In this document: positions 9,801-16,858 of the stretch, in pieces
Position numbering within the stretch: position 1 is the stretch's first letter
Layout of the letters: each line of letters starts with the position of its first letter
Assembly: GCF_024296925.1 (NCBI RefSeq)
Contig: NZ_CP101125.1
Span: 870,501-934,500 of the forward strand
From: Pseudomonas nunensis
Lineage (GTDB): Bacteria; Pseudomonadota; Gammaproteobacteria; Pseudomonadales; Pseudomonadaceae
Reading direction: 5' to 3'
DNA length: 64,000 nucleotides
Notes under the pieces: model-generated
What the model saw: the letters and a program-made list of their open reading frames with translations, nothing else
What the model was told of the DNA's origin: nothing
The model's database searches: none
Made by a program: the position numbers and the translations under genes

Positions 9801-10996
9801 CGGATGCCAACAGCCCACTCGTAAGTGTTGTTGATTTTTGGCTTGTACTGATCTGCGGTCTGGACGTAAGCGGACTCGAGAATAAAGTCTTTCTCGAGCT
9901 CCTTAACAATGCGGTCCCAAGTGTAGACGTGAAAGTGGAACGGATTCGGGTCGTCGCCGGTTTCGTCGGACCAGTCATTGGGCACGGAAAGTACGATCCG
10001 GCCTGACGGACTTAGTATCCGATAGAATTCAGCCATCAGACCAACAGGATCAGGCACATGCTCCAGGGTCTCGAAAGAAGTAATGAAATCAATCGAGTTG
10101 TCCGGAATTTCGTTGAGCGCCTCTGGCAGCCAGCCTTCCTTGAACGTCAGTTGTGAGTTGACCGCCGAAAAACTCGCTTCAGCATATTTGATGGCGTAGT
10201 TGCTTCCATCAACACCTAGAATCGAGCTGGCATCAGAGCAGTTGAAAAGGGTGTAGGCCCCGTAGCCCAGGCCACAGGCTGCATCGAGCACCCGATCGCC
10301 GTTACGTACATAACGGCTCGCCAACATATAGCGAATGATATGTGCGTCTGATCGGCTCCCGGGCTCCCGGGTCATGTCCATATGCAAATCGCGTTCTTCT
10401 TTCAGTGCTTCCAGCGGGTAAAGACGCGCTGCTTCTCTGGGTAGCTTTTCCAGAGGGATTGCAATATTGCCCTGTTCGTACTCAAGCGACTGGTAGTCGT
10501 TAACGCGGTAGTAGGCTGGATGCTTGCGCGCGCCATTATTGAAAAAGATCAATTCCCAGGCTTTGCGAGCTTCTTTGGTGCTCGATTCGGACGAGGTATC
10601 CAGGTACAGGAAAATATTACGTTCCGAAACCCGGGTAGTCTCCAGCGCCAGGTGCTCGAGCGAGAGCCCCAGATCGATGGCATTGCTCACCAGGACTGTA
10701 GAGAAGCTTTCATCGCTGAACGGCAAGGCCTCGCCGTCCCATTCGACAAAGCGATCAGGCAGCAATGTGTTCAATTCTTGCGTAGCGGCGCCAGGGCAGA
10801 CGTTGTAAACCTGTACGCCGACCATCAGGAATGCGCGCAACAATTCTGGATCGGGTACGCCAATATGCAGCAACTTGCCGTTGCCACACGCAGAGAGTAC
10901 CTGCGCAACCAACTGGCTGCGCTCACCTGTGGTCAGTGCTCGCGGTGTCCTGCCTGCTTCGGAAGCCGAGCGAATGGTTGTGTTCGAGATTGTCAT
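6845..10996 (-). CDS. Methyltransferase - coiled-coil repeat - glycosyltransferase fusion, candidate O-antigen terminator/ruler
   Basis: A 1383-residue protein. Residues 30-180 look like a degenerate methyltransferase fold (no glycine-rich loop). Residues 210-430 are an intact class I SAM methyltransferase: VLDAACGLGYGAYTL (236-250), LGVDGS (260-265), SFETLEHVPDP (307-317). Residues 460-660 are helical and TPR-like. Residues 740-949 are fifteen exact 14-residue repeats (consensus QKDSAIEYLNSELA) expected to form a coiled coil. Residues 1040-1380 are a GT4 glycosyltransferase (NFMTGGSSRLV, VGGGSLMEEF, WKESFGQVSP); the second Glu of EX7E is Phe1298. It sits four bases after wzt. In E. coli O9a, WbdD caps the chain by methylation and sets its length through a coiled coil. 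The same role here is inference; fusion to a glycosyltransferase would be a different arrangement. Confidence 0.85.
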   Translation of the reverse strand: MTISNTTIRSASEAGRTPRALTTGERSQLVAQVLSACGNGKLLHIGVPDPELLRAFLMVGVQVYNVCPGAATQELNTLLPDRFVEWDGEALPFSDESFSTVLVSNAIDLGLSLEHLALETTRVSERNIFLYLDTSSESSTKEARKAWELIFFNNGARKHPAYYRVNDYQSLEYEQGNIAIPLEKLPREAARLYPLEALKEERDLHMDMTREPGSRSDAHIIRYMLASRYVRNGDRVLDAACGLGYGAYTLFNCSDASSILGVDGSNYAIKYAEASFSAVNSQLTFKEGWLPEALNEIPDNSIDFITSFETLEHVPDPVGLMAEFYRILSPSGRIVLSVPNDWSDETGDDPNPFHFHVYTWDRIVKELEKDFILESAYVQTADQYKPKINNTYEWAVGIREMYEVDTATLQKDDPSCEWCLLVGMKSPVLGSSVPYTETTYDLYPENTEWKATDFTDYENPWLVKGLVTIGHRIENDEKLLDLANQVTRQSSLASPDLGAALCIQAYQLLKHGEFTLEDIEAFSLKIQAYLDEPDQSPQQLRWKVSLAFVMAQLWQATGDTSRAIPLYKTCIAFDCTKFSPTLITKQISAYLNLGLIESGLGNTTQAVEYWREGVISAEKAMGEDWRASIGSLDKPTDFGVSELGAIVELASSCAYSLRYISNEKDRTPQWWHQHLRDRSSQLSTITTIVAETKRLNGVIVQKDIAINELVLEKGKILNEVASATQQLQNQEISLTEILGQKDTVIDRFNSELAQKYSAINELNSELANKESAIDRFNNELSQKYSTINELNSELANKESTIDRFNYELSQKYSTINQLNSELAQKDTAFYQLNSKLNQKDSALEKFNSDLAQKDLAFDQLNSELAQKDSTIEYLNSELAQKDLALDQLNSELAQKDSAIEYLNSEIAQKDSTIDYLNAEHSQKDSAIDKLNTEFAQKDLLINHLNSEHSQKEQKLEHFSRSRLHRLSQAFATQPTDLKKCLRLVYLAGSLITPLPVRRFLAPTVNNLKRIYRGTPVLLEANTDANISADTYIVKQPTSVRNNRPRVLHVIANFMTGGSSRLVVDIYEYLGGRFDQSILTSLSPTPAAYAGITVKEIKLSSDEQPFVQYLESLQPDIIHMHYWGDCDEPWYDQAMLAAQQLNIPVIQNINTPVTPHKSSAIKRYVYVSDYVRNVFGHDTDPNVTVYPGSDFSIFEAKSPNLSDIDTIGMVYRLETDKLNAASIFPFIKAVQKRPQTRVLIVGGGSLMEEFKNAVNTAGVGDNFEFTGYVAYSQLPELYRRMKLFVAPVWKESFGQVSPFAMNMHVPVVGYDIGAIGEIVDDSSLLAPYGDADSLSDIIVNLLENTSRRTLIAQRHRERAQAHFSIKAMIKSYDKIYAATLAEKK
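8150..8779 (-). repeat. Fifteen in-frame 42-bp repeats coding a coiled coil
   Basis: Fifteen consecutive 14-residue units (residues 740-949 of the 1383-residue protein) without a single register slip, followed by a partial sixteenth (QKEQKLEHF). Positions 1-2 are nearly always QK or NK, position 6 is Ile/Leu/Phe, position 9 Leu/Phe, position 10 Asn and position 13 mostly Leu, giving two heptads per unit. Units alternate between two types (INELN with IDRFN in the first part, DQLN with EYLN in the second), which points to growth by 84-bp duplications. Confidence 0.95.
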
Positions 10997-11000
10997 TGGC

Positions 11001-12341
11001 TCAGCCCTTTATTTCAGTTGCTTTCATGCGAAGGTCAAGTACCCCTCCGAAATGGTACTCGCGCGGTTTGGTCGCCACAGTGAAGAATGCCGCCTCGTCT
11101 CTCCAGTGGAGAATGCGCTGTTCTGCGTAATAAGGTTTGCCTTCCTGGGAGACCGCAGCCTGTATTTCATACAGATTGGCGCCCAGGCTGCATTCAAACT
11201 GAAAATCAACGGAAGACACTGTTCCTGACTTGAATGTCTTGTTCCAGAACGATTCACCGGTGGTCAGGTTGGCAGCAATCGCCATGTCTTGGTTCAGTGT
11301 GCCCCAAGAGTAAATCTTCACGCCTTCCTTGTTGCGCAGTCGCAAACTGACATTGAGATGCTCAAGGTCAACATTGGCGCGGAAAGCAACGCGAATGATC
11401 GCAATATCCGTTGCGTAGAAAACCTGGGTTTCTTCGCCTTCGGCGTTCAATACCTGAACGTCCAGGACCTCGGCATCCTGATTCCCAAAGGAAAACCTGT
11501 CAGCGGCTTTTTCATCGACCTTGGTCGCCACTGCTTCTTCTTTTTGATGCTGGGCGGCTTTTTCCGACAGGTTTTTTGTCAGTTGCTGCAAATAAAGACT
11601 TTCTTGTTCGTGCAGGTTTCTGCGGTAGTCGAGAATTACATCTGCCGAGGTGCCAATACTGTGAATTTTTCCGTTCGAAAGAAAAATCGCACGTTGTGTC
11701 AGTGTTCGCACTGACTCTTCGTCGTGTGATACGAACAGAAGGGTTGTGCCATTGCTCGTCAGCTTCTCGATACGCTCATAGCAACGCTTTTGAAACAGCG
11801 CGTCGCCCACTGCCAGTGCTTCGTCGACGATAAGGATCTCCGGTTTCAGGTTGGCCTGAACGGAGAACGCCAATCGCACAAACATACCACTCGAATAGGT
11901 TTTCACTGGCTGGTCGACGAACTCGCCAATGTCGGCAAACGACAGAATGTCATCCATCAACTCATCGGTTTTGCTGCGGCTTATGCCGTGAATCGCGCAG
12001 TTGAGGTAAACGTTTTCGCGTCCGCTGAACTCGGGATTGAAGCCCGAGCCGAGTTCCAGCAATGCGGCGATGCGGCCATCAACATTGACGGTGCCGGACG
12101 TGGGCGTCAGGGTGCCGCAGATAATCTGCAGAAGGGTCGATTTGCCTGAGCCGTTCTTGCCGATGATGCCCACGGACTCGCCCCGTGCGACTTCAAAGTT
12201 GATGTCTTTGAGTGCCCAGAACTCCTGGTGGAGCTTTTTCGAAGGCAGCACCATCTGGAGTAAGCGGTCATGCGCTTTCTCATACATGTTGAAACGCTTT
12301 GAGAGGCCATTGACGTGAATGGCAACATCGTTAGAGGACAT
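11001..12341 (-). CDS. wzt: O-antigen ABC exporter ATP-binding subunit Wzt with C-terminal domain
   Basis: A 446-residue protein. The first 240 residues are an ABC ATPase: Walker A GKNGSGKST (61-69), signature YSSGM, Walker B ILIVDEALAVGD, and the H-loop FVSHD. After a charged linker the last 150-170 residues form a beta-rich domain like the carbohydrate-binding domain of Wzt proteins that recognise the capped end of their own O-antigen. The ATG at 12341 (MSSNDVAIHVNG) is chosen over an upstream in-frame start because it begins the conserved fold; it overlaps the end of wzm by 11 bases. With Wzm it would export undecaprenyl-PP-linked O-antigen across the inner membrane. Confidence 0.92.
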   Translation of the reverse strand: MSSNDVAIHVNGLSKRFNMYEKAHDRLLQMVLPSKKLHQEFWALKDINFEVARGESVGIIGKNGSGKSTLLQIICGTLTPTSGTVNVDGRIAALLELGSGFNPEFSGRENVYLNCAIHGISRSKTDELMDDILSFADIGEFVDQPVKTYSSGMFVRLAFSVQANLKPEILIVDEALAVGDALFQKRCYERIEKLTSNGTTLLFVSHDEESVRTLTQRAIFLSNGKIHSIGTSADVILDYRRNLHEQESLYLQQLTKNLSEKAAQHQKEEAVATKVDEKAADRFSFGNQDAEVLDVQVLNAEGEETQVFYATDIAIIRVAFRANVDLEHLNVSLRLRNKEGVKIYSWGTLNQDMAIAANLTTGESFWNKTFKSGTVSSVDFQFECSLGANLYEIQAAVSQEGKPYYAEQRILHWRDEAAFFTVATKPREYHFGGVLDLRMKATEIKG

Positions 12342-13158
12342 CAGCAAAGCCTGCGCGAGTTTTTTGAAAGAATGCAAAGCCCAGACAGCAAATTACGATG
12401 CCGACGGCATAGCTGATGCCCAGAGTGTGAAGGTCAGGAGTTTGGCCAAACAACATTGTTGCTCGTCCATTTTCAATGATGGCGGTGAGTGGGTTTATGT
12501 AGAGCCATCCCTGATACTCCTCCGGCAGCGCGCTGATCGGATAAAAAACCGGCGACAGGAACAGCAGCGCTGTCGTCACCATTCCCGTGATCTGACCAAT
12601 GTCTCGGATGTAGGCACCCAATGAAGCGAGAAGCCAGGATAGGCCGATCACCATCAAAACCAGTGGCAGCAGGACAACCGGGAAGTATAGCGCCGTTAAG
12701 GGAACTGCCTTATAGAACACCAATTGCGCAGCGATCAGGACTGACAGGCTGACACACAAGTGGAACAACGCATTCAACACTGAAGTAGGGGCGAGCGTTT
12801 CAATCGGGAAAACGACTTTTTTTACATAGTTGACGTTGCTTGTGATCAGTTTGGGAGCCGAGTTTATGCACTCGGCGCAAAAAGCATGAATGATCAATCC
12901 GGTAAAAAGAATAAGCGCGAAGTCTACCTTCGAGCCGACGGCTGTGCTTGCACCCCAGCGCGCTTGAAATACGGTAGAGAAGACAAAGGTATAAATGGCC
13001 AGCAGCAATAAAGGGTTTATGAACGACCAGGCGACGCCCATGACCGAGCCCCGATAACGAGAAGAGATTTCCCGTTTCGTCAGTTGCAGAATCAGTTGTC
13101 GATTCTTGATCGCACTAATCAACATTCTTAAAGGAGAGGTTGGAAACGAGTCATGCAT
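12331..13158 (-). CDS. wzm: O-antigen ABC exporter permease Wzm
   Basis: An ABC-2 type permease of 275 residues with six hydrophobic segments, including a MGVAWSFINPLLLLAIY segment and SWLLASLGAYIRDIGQ, characteristic of polysaccharide exporters. The ATG at 13158 (MHDSFPTSP) is preferred; the frame can be extended upstream to a TTG at 13221 but without better support. It overlaps wzt by 11 bases, so the two are translated together. No Wzx flippase or Wzy polymerase is visible in the window, which agrees with an ABC-dependent pathway. Confidence 0.9.
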   Translation of the reverse strand: MHDSFPTSPLRMLISAIKNRQLILQLTKREISSRYRGSVMGVAWSFINPLLLLAIYTFVFSTVFQARWGASTAVGSKVDFALILFTGLIIHAFCAECINSAPKLITSNVNYVKKVVFPIETLAPTSVLNALFHLCVSLSVLIAAQLVFYKAVPLTALYFPVVLLPLVLMVIGLSWLLASLGAYIRDIGQITGMVTTALLFLSPVFYPISALPEEYQGWLYINPLTAIIENGRATMLFGQTPDLHTLGISYAVGIVICCLGFAFFQKTRAGFADVL

Positions 13159-13268
13159 GTTCAAGGAAATAGCTCCATTCGCGTCAGATCCGGAAGAAAA
13201 AGCTTCCCGCAGCCGGCGCAAGACAATTCAATCGATTTTAATAGCTGGAGTGAACAGGCGTTCATTCG

Positions 13269-14333
13269 TCAGATGCCCTTCATGATGGCGGCAAAAAACA
13301 GACCGATATTGCCTGGTGTGGTTTGTCTATAAACACCTGCTCGATGGAGTCCCAGAAGTCGCCCGACAAGGTTGCTCTTCCTGGCGAATTTGAAGCTTTC
13401 GAGGGTTCGTTGGTTCTCTGGAGTCAGTAAATTGCCTACGGACGACAGGCAATGGAGGTTCTGTTCGTTCCAGGCAGAGAATCGCCCTTTAAGCATCATG
13501 CGAAGTCGCAGTAATCGTGCCTTCCAGCCTGAGTTGGAGCCCACCAGGTTGTCTTCATGCTGCCGGTACAGGACAGAGGGCATGGGGTCGTACGAGACCT
13601 TTCCACCTGCACCGGTTATTAGCAGATAGGCCCACCAGTCATGGGAGACGATGTCCATATTCTCGCCCGCATTCGCCATTAACTGGCGAGCAGCCTCGTT
13701 GAAGACCATCGTATTTCCCCCGGCCAGGCTCTGAACCAGAGCGTTGGCGAATGCGGGAGGGCGCTTGAACAGTGGCGAACATTCCAGCGGGTGCCCGTGA
13801 GTGTCCACTCCCTGAGTTCTTCCGCAGTAGAGCGCAGGAGTTTCGGAAGGTATTGTTTGCAGCCAGCTCACAGCGGTTTCAAGTTTGTTTTCGAGCCAGA
13901 TGTCATCCTGGTCGGCCCACGCAAAAAAGTCGGCATGTAGGGACTGCTTGCACGCGAGAGTGAGGAAGTTGGTCGCGAATCCGCGCTTTGGACCTTGAAA
14001 TGCGATGATTTTTTCGTGCCCCCAACGTTCGCGAAACGATTCGATTATTTCGAGAGTGTTGTCGGTCGATCCGTCATCCGAGACGGCGACTACCCAGCTT
14101 TCATGCGATTGGCGTTCAATCGATTCCAGCTGCTCAGCCAGAAATCGCTGGCCATTGTACGTGCACATGAGCACCGCGACATTTTTTGGCGATGGACGAG
14201 GATCGATGGCTGCTAGCCCTGTGAGGCTGTTTGGTTTGGTATCCACTTGAAAATCTGGTGTAAAAGGGCTAGGCACCAAGCACTCCGTTGCAGAGAAATG
14301 ACCGAACGGTTCACTGGTTCCTATCAGCAGCAC
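13269..14333 (-). CDS. Family 2 glycosyltransferase, first gene of the leftward O-antigen operon
   Basis: A GT2 enzyme of up to 354 residues. The fold begins at about residue 51 (NVAVLMCTYNGQRF); DQDD is at 141-144 and the acceptor half has SHDWWAY and YRQHEDN, much as in the GT2 at 292-1212. The frame has no ATG before the conserved core; GTG at 14333 gives the longest form, and the first 50 residues are unlike a GT2, so the true start may be a later GTG (for example near 14273 or 14244). It is separated from wzm by 110 bases and faces the wbpV-like gene across a 420-base gap. Confidence 0.82.
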   Translation of the reverse strand: MLLIGTSEPFGHFSATECLVPSPFTPDFQVDTKPNSLTGLAAIDPRPSPKNVAVLMCTYNGQRFLAEQLESIERQSHESWVVAVSDDGSTDNTLEIIESFRERWGHEKIIAFQGPKRGFATNFLTLACKQSLHADFFAWADQDDIWLENKLETAVSWLQTIPSETPALYCGRTQGVDTHGHPLECSPLFKRPPAFANALVQSLAGGNTMVFNEAARQLMANAGENMDIVSHDWWAYLLITGAGGKVSYDPMPSVLYRQHEDNLVGSNSGWKARLLRLRMMLKGRFSAWNEQNLHCLSSVGNLLTPENQRTLESFKFARKSNLVGRLLGLHRAGVYRQTTPGNIGLFFAAIMKGI

Positions 14334-14756
14334 GCAGCGGGTTACCGCTTGCCGTTAAATAGGGTTGTATGACCCAAGTCAAAAGGGGCATTGTACCGAA
14401 AATCCCCGTCTATTTGATAGAGGGAAAGGGCCGGAGCGTGGCGGGTTGACTGGTGTGTGCGGTTTTGGGTGTTTGGCGTCGCTTTCAGGCATGCTTGTTG
14501 TTGGTGTGCGGATATCCCGCCGCCAGGAACTGCGGTGTAACGGTACGAATCCGGTTCGGCCGTATCATTACAAGAGAATTCGGTTTTACGTGTTTTTTCG
14601 AGGCGTGGTCAAAAACTTGATGTGTTTTTTCTACATGATTAGCAGGATCTCGTTCTCGTGTTATGGAGGTCGGCAAGTATTGTTACGGTTACCTTTGGTC
14701 ACGAAAATCCGCGACGTTGTGAGACGCTTTGATTTTGCTTTTGTAGAGCACAATAA
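14334..14756. other. Divergent intergenic region between the O-antigen operon and wbpV-like gene
   Basis: About 420 bases between two outward-facing transcription units, so it should hold both promoters. It is AT-richer than the core genome toward its right end. No clear sigma-70 pair, ops/JUMPstart element or hairpin terminator was recognised. A 131-codon frame across it (14365-14760) has no recognisable protein features and is treated as chance. Confidence 0.5.
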
Positions 14757-15728
14757 ATGAGTGCTGAAAGTATTCTTGTTACTGGCGGTTCGGGATTTGT
14801 GGGAGGAGGGCTGCTGCGTTATCTGGCCCGGACAGGTCAGTACTCTTCAGTCGCCGCTCTGAGGAGTAAGCCAGCTGACCTGCCGCCGTCGGTTCGAACG
14901 TTTGAGTTCAAAAGCCTGACACCTGATCTCAACTGGCGTGCGGCTCTGATCGATATTGATGTCGTGGTTCACGCTGCTGCTCGAGTGCATGTCATGAACG
15001 AGGAGTCGGCCGACCCGTTGGCCGCTTTTCGTCTTGTGAATGTTGAGGCCACGTTGAACCTGGCTCGACAAGCTGCAGACGCCGGCGTGAAGCGTTTCAT
15101 TTTTATCAGTTCGATCAAGGTGAACGGCGAAGGGACTGCCCCGGGTGTGGCATTTACAGCTGATGATTTACCGGCACCTGCAGACCCGTATGGTGTTTCC
15201 AAGTTTGAGGCCGAGGCAGCCTTGCGTGCGCTGGCGGAGTCGGTGTCGATGGAGGTTGTGATTATCCGCCCGGTTCTTGTATACGGTCCGGGCGTAAAAG
15301 CTAACTTTCTCAGCATGATCCGCTGGCTTCAACGAAGTATCCCGTTGCCGCTGGGGGCCGTCGATAACAAGCGTAGTCTGGTCAGTCTGGATAACCTGAT
15401 TGACCTTGTCGTGACGTGCTTTGATCACCCCGAAGCGGCAAATCAGACGTTTCTGGTCAGTGATGGCGAAGATGTTTCAACGACTCAATTGTTGTGTAAA
15501 ATCGGCCGCGCTCTGGGGCAGCGTGTCTTCTTGATCCCAGTGCCTGTAGGGTTGATGAGTTTCGTTGCAAGGCTGGTGGGTAAGGGCGCTATTGCACAAC
15601 GACTCTTCGGTTCTCTGCAGGTTGATATAGAAAAGAACAAACGCCTCTTGGGATGGACGCCTCCTGTCACTCTTGATCGGGGATTAAGTGCTGCTGTGCA
15701 GCCATTTTTGGAATCCCGCAAACGATGA
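14757..15728 (+). CDS. wbpV: WbpV-like NAD-dependent sugar-nucleotide reductase/epimerase
   Basis: A 323-residue extended short-chain dehydrogenase: TGGSGFVG (9-16), HAAARVHV, SSIKVNGE (118-125) and the catalytic YGVSK (145-149). The ARVHVM...DPLAAFRLVNVE pattern is typical of the WbpV/WbiB group found with wbpL and wbpM in Pseudomonas. In those systems it acts on the 4-keto product of WbpM to give UDP-D-QuiNAc or UDP-D-FucNAc; which one is made here cannot be told. Its TGA overlaps the ATG of the next gene (ATGA), so the pair is coupled. Confidence 0.85.
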   Translation: MSAESILVTGGSGFVGGGLLRYLARTGQYSSVAALRSKPADLPPSVRTFEFKSLTPDLNWRAALIDIDVVVHAAARVHVMNEESADPLAAFRLVNVEATLNLARQAADAGVKRFIFISSIKVNGEGTAPGVAFTADDLPAPADPYGVSKFEAEAALRALAESVSMEVVIIRPVLVYGPGVKANFLSMIRWLQRSIPLPLGAVDNKRSLVSLDNLIDLVVTCFDHPEAANQTFLVSDGEDVSTTQLLCKIGRALGQRVFLIPVPVGLMSFVARLVGKGAIAQRLFGSLQVDIEKNKRLLGWTPPVTLDRGLSAAVQPFLESRKR

Positions 15729-16753
15729 TCTTATGTTGGCTCATTTTGGCATTGGCCGGTCTTTCCTATGCTCTTACTGCGATATTGCGTCGCTACGCTC
15801 TGTCTCGAAGTCTGCTCGATATTCCCAATAATCGCAGTTCTCATTCGGTTCCGACGCCAAGAGGTGGTGGAGTTGCGATCGTACTGACCTTTCTCCTGGC
15901 TCTGGCAGTGCTGTTCTCCGAGGGCCTTATTCCCGCGAGCATTTTTTTCGCGCTGGCAGGTGCGGGTGCTCTGACTGCAATTATCGGTTTCCTGGATGAT
16001 CATGGGCATATAGCCGCGCGTTGGCGATTATTGGCACATTTTCTGGCGGCGATCTGGGGGGTTTACTGGTTGGGTGGGCTGCCCGCGTTGAGTGTCTATG
16101 GCGTTAGTATCAACCTGGGCTGGTTTGGCCATCTGCTTGCGGTGATTTATCTGGTATGGATGCTCAATCTTTATAATTTCATGGATGGTATAGATGGTAT
16201 CGCCGGTGTTGAGGCGGTAACGATTTGCCTTGGCGGTTGTCTTCTGTATTGGGCAGGCCATTCGGCGGATCAGGCTTGGCCTGCGGTTCTCCTGGCCGCG
16301 TGTGTCGCAGGGTTTCTCTGTTGGAACTTCCCCCCGGCTAAAATCTTCATGGGGGATGCCGGGAGTGGTTTTCTCGGTGTTGTGATTGGCGTTTTATCAC
16401 TACAGGCGGGATGGATTTCTCCTGATATTTTATGGGGTTGGCTGATACTCCTGGGTGTTTTTATCGTTGATGCCACTTTTACGTTGCTACGCCGTTTGTT
16501 GCGCGGCGACAAGATTTACGAGGCGCACCGCAGCCATGCCTATCAATTTGCATCGCGTCGGTTCGGCAAGCACCTGCCGGTCACGCTGGCGGTAGGCCTG
16601 ATTAACCTGTTTTGGTTACTGCCGGTGGCGTTTTGCATGGTGTATTACAAGCTGGATGGTGCGACGGCTTTGGTCATCGCTTATGTACCGTTGGTTCTAT
16701 TAGCGCTGAAGTACCGGGCAGGGCAGCTTGAAGGTGTCTCGTCAAATAACTGA
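15725..16753 (+). CDS. wbpL: WbpL-like undecaprenyl-phosphate sugar-1-phosphate transferase
   Basis: A 342-residue polytopic membrane protein of the MraY/WecA superfamily with about ten to eleven hydrophobic segments. It carries the family motifs RGGG near residue 46, GFLDD near 88, NFMDGIDGIAG, and FMGDAGSGFLG, plus the cytoplasmic HRSHAYQ motif (residues near 270). WbpL starts O-antigen synthesis by moving a FucNAc/QuiNAc-type sugar phosphate to undecaprenyl phosphate. It overlaps the wbpV-like gene by four bases and is followed by wbpM, the usual order at the right end of Pseudomonas O-antigen loci. Confidence 0.92.
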   Translation: MILCWLILALAGLSYALTAILRRYALSRSLLDIPNNRSSHSVPTPRGGGVAIVLTFLLALAVLFSEGLIPASIFFALAGAGALTAIIGFLDDHGHIAARWRLLAHFLAAIWGVYWLGGLPALSVYGVSINLGWFGHLLAVIYLVWMLNLYNFMDGIDGIAGVEAVTICLGGCLLYWAGHSADQAWPAVLLAACVAGFLCWNFPPAKIFMGDAGSGFLGVVIGVLSLQAGWISPDILWGWLILLGVFIVDATFTLLRRLLRGDKIYEAHRSHAYQFASRRFGKHLPVTLAVGLINLFWLLPVAFCMVYYKLDGATALVIAYVPLVLLALKYRAGQLEGVSSNN

Positions 16754-16858
16754 CGAGTAGCCTTGTCGTTTGGGTTTACAGTGCTATTCCTGTATCGGAA
16801 CGCTTGACCGATCGACGTAGCGGGATCAAGGGAGAGCACTGAGGTGGTGGACGGATTT

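Noticed and set aside
14334..14756. JUMPstart/ops element of polysaccharide operons
   Set aside because: No GGCGGTAG core was found in this gap.
14365..14760. Plus-strand frame of 131 codons ending on the wbpV-like start
   Set aside because: No ribosome site, no domain and poor codon use; the ATGA overlap appears to be chance.
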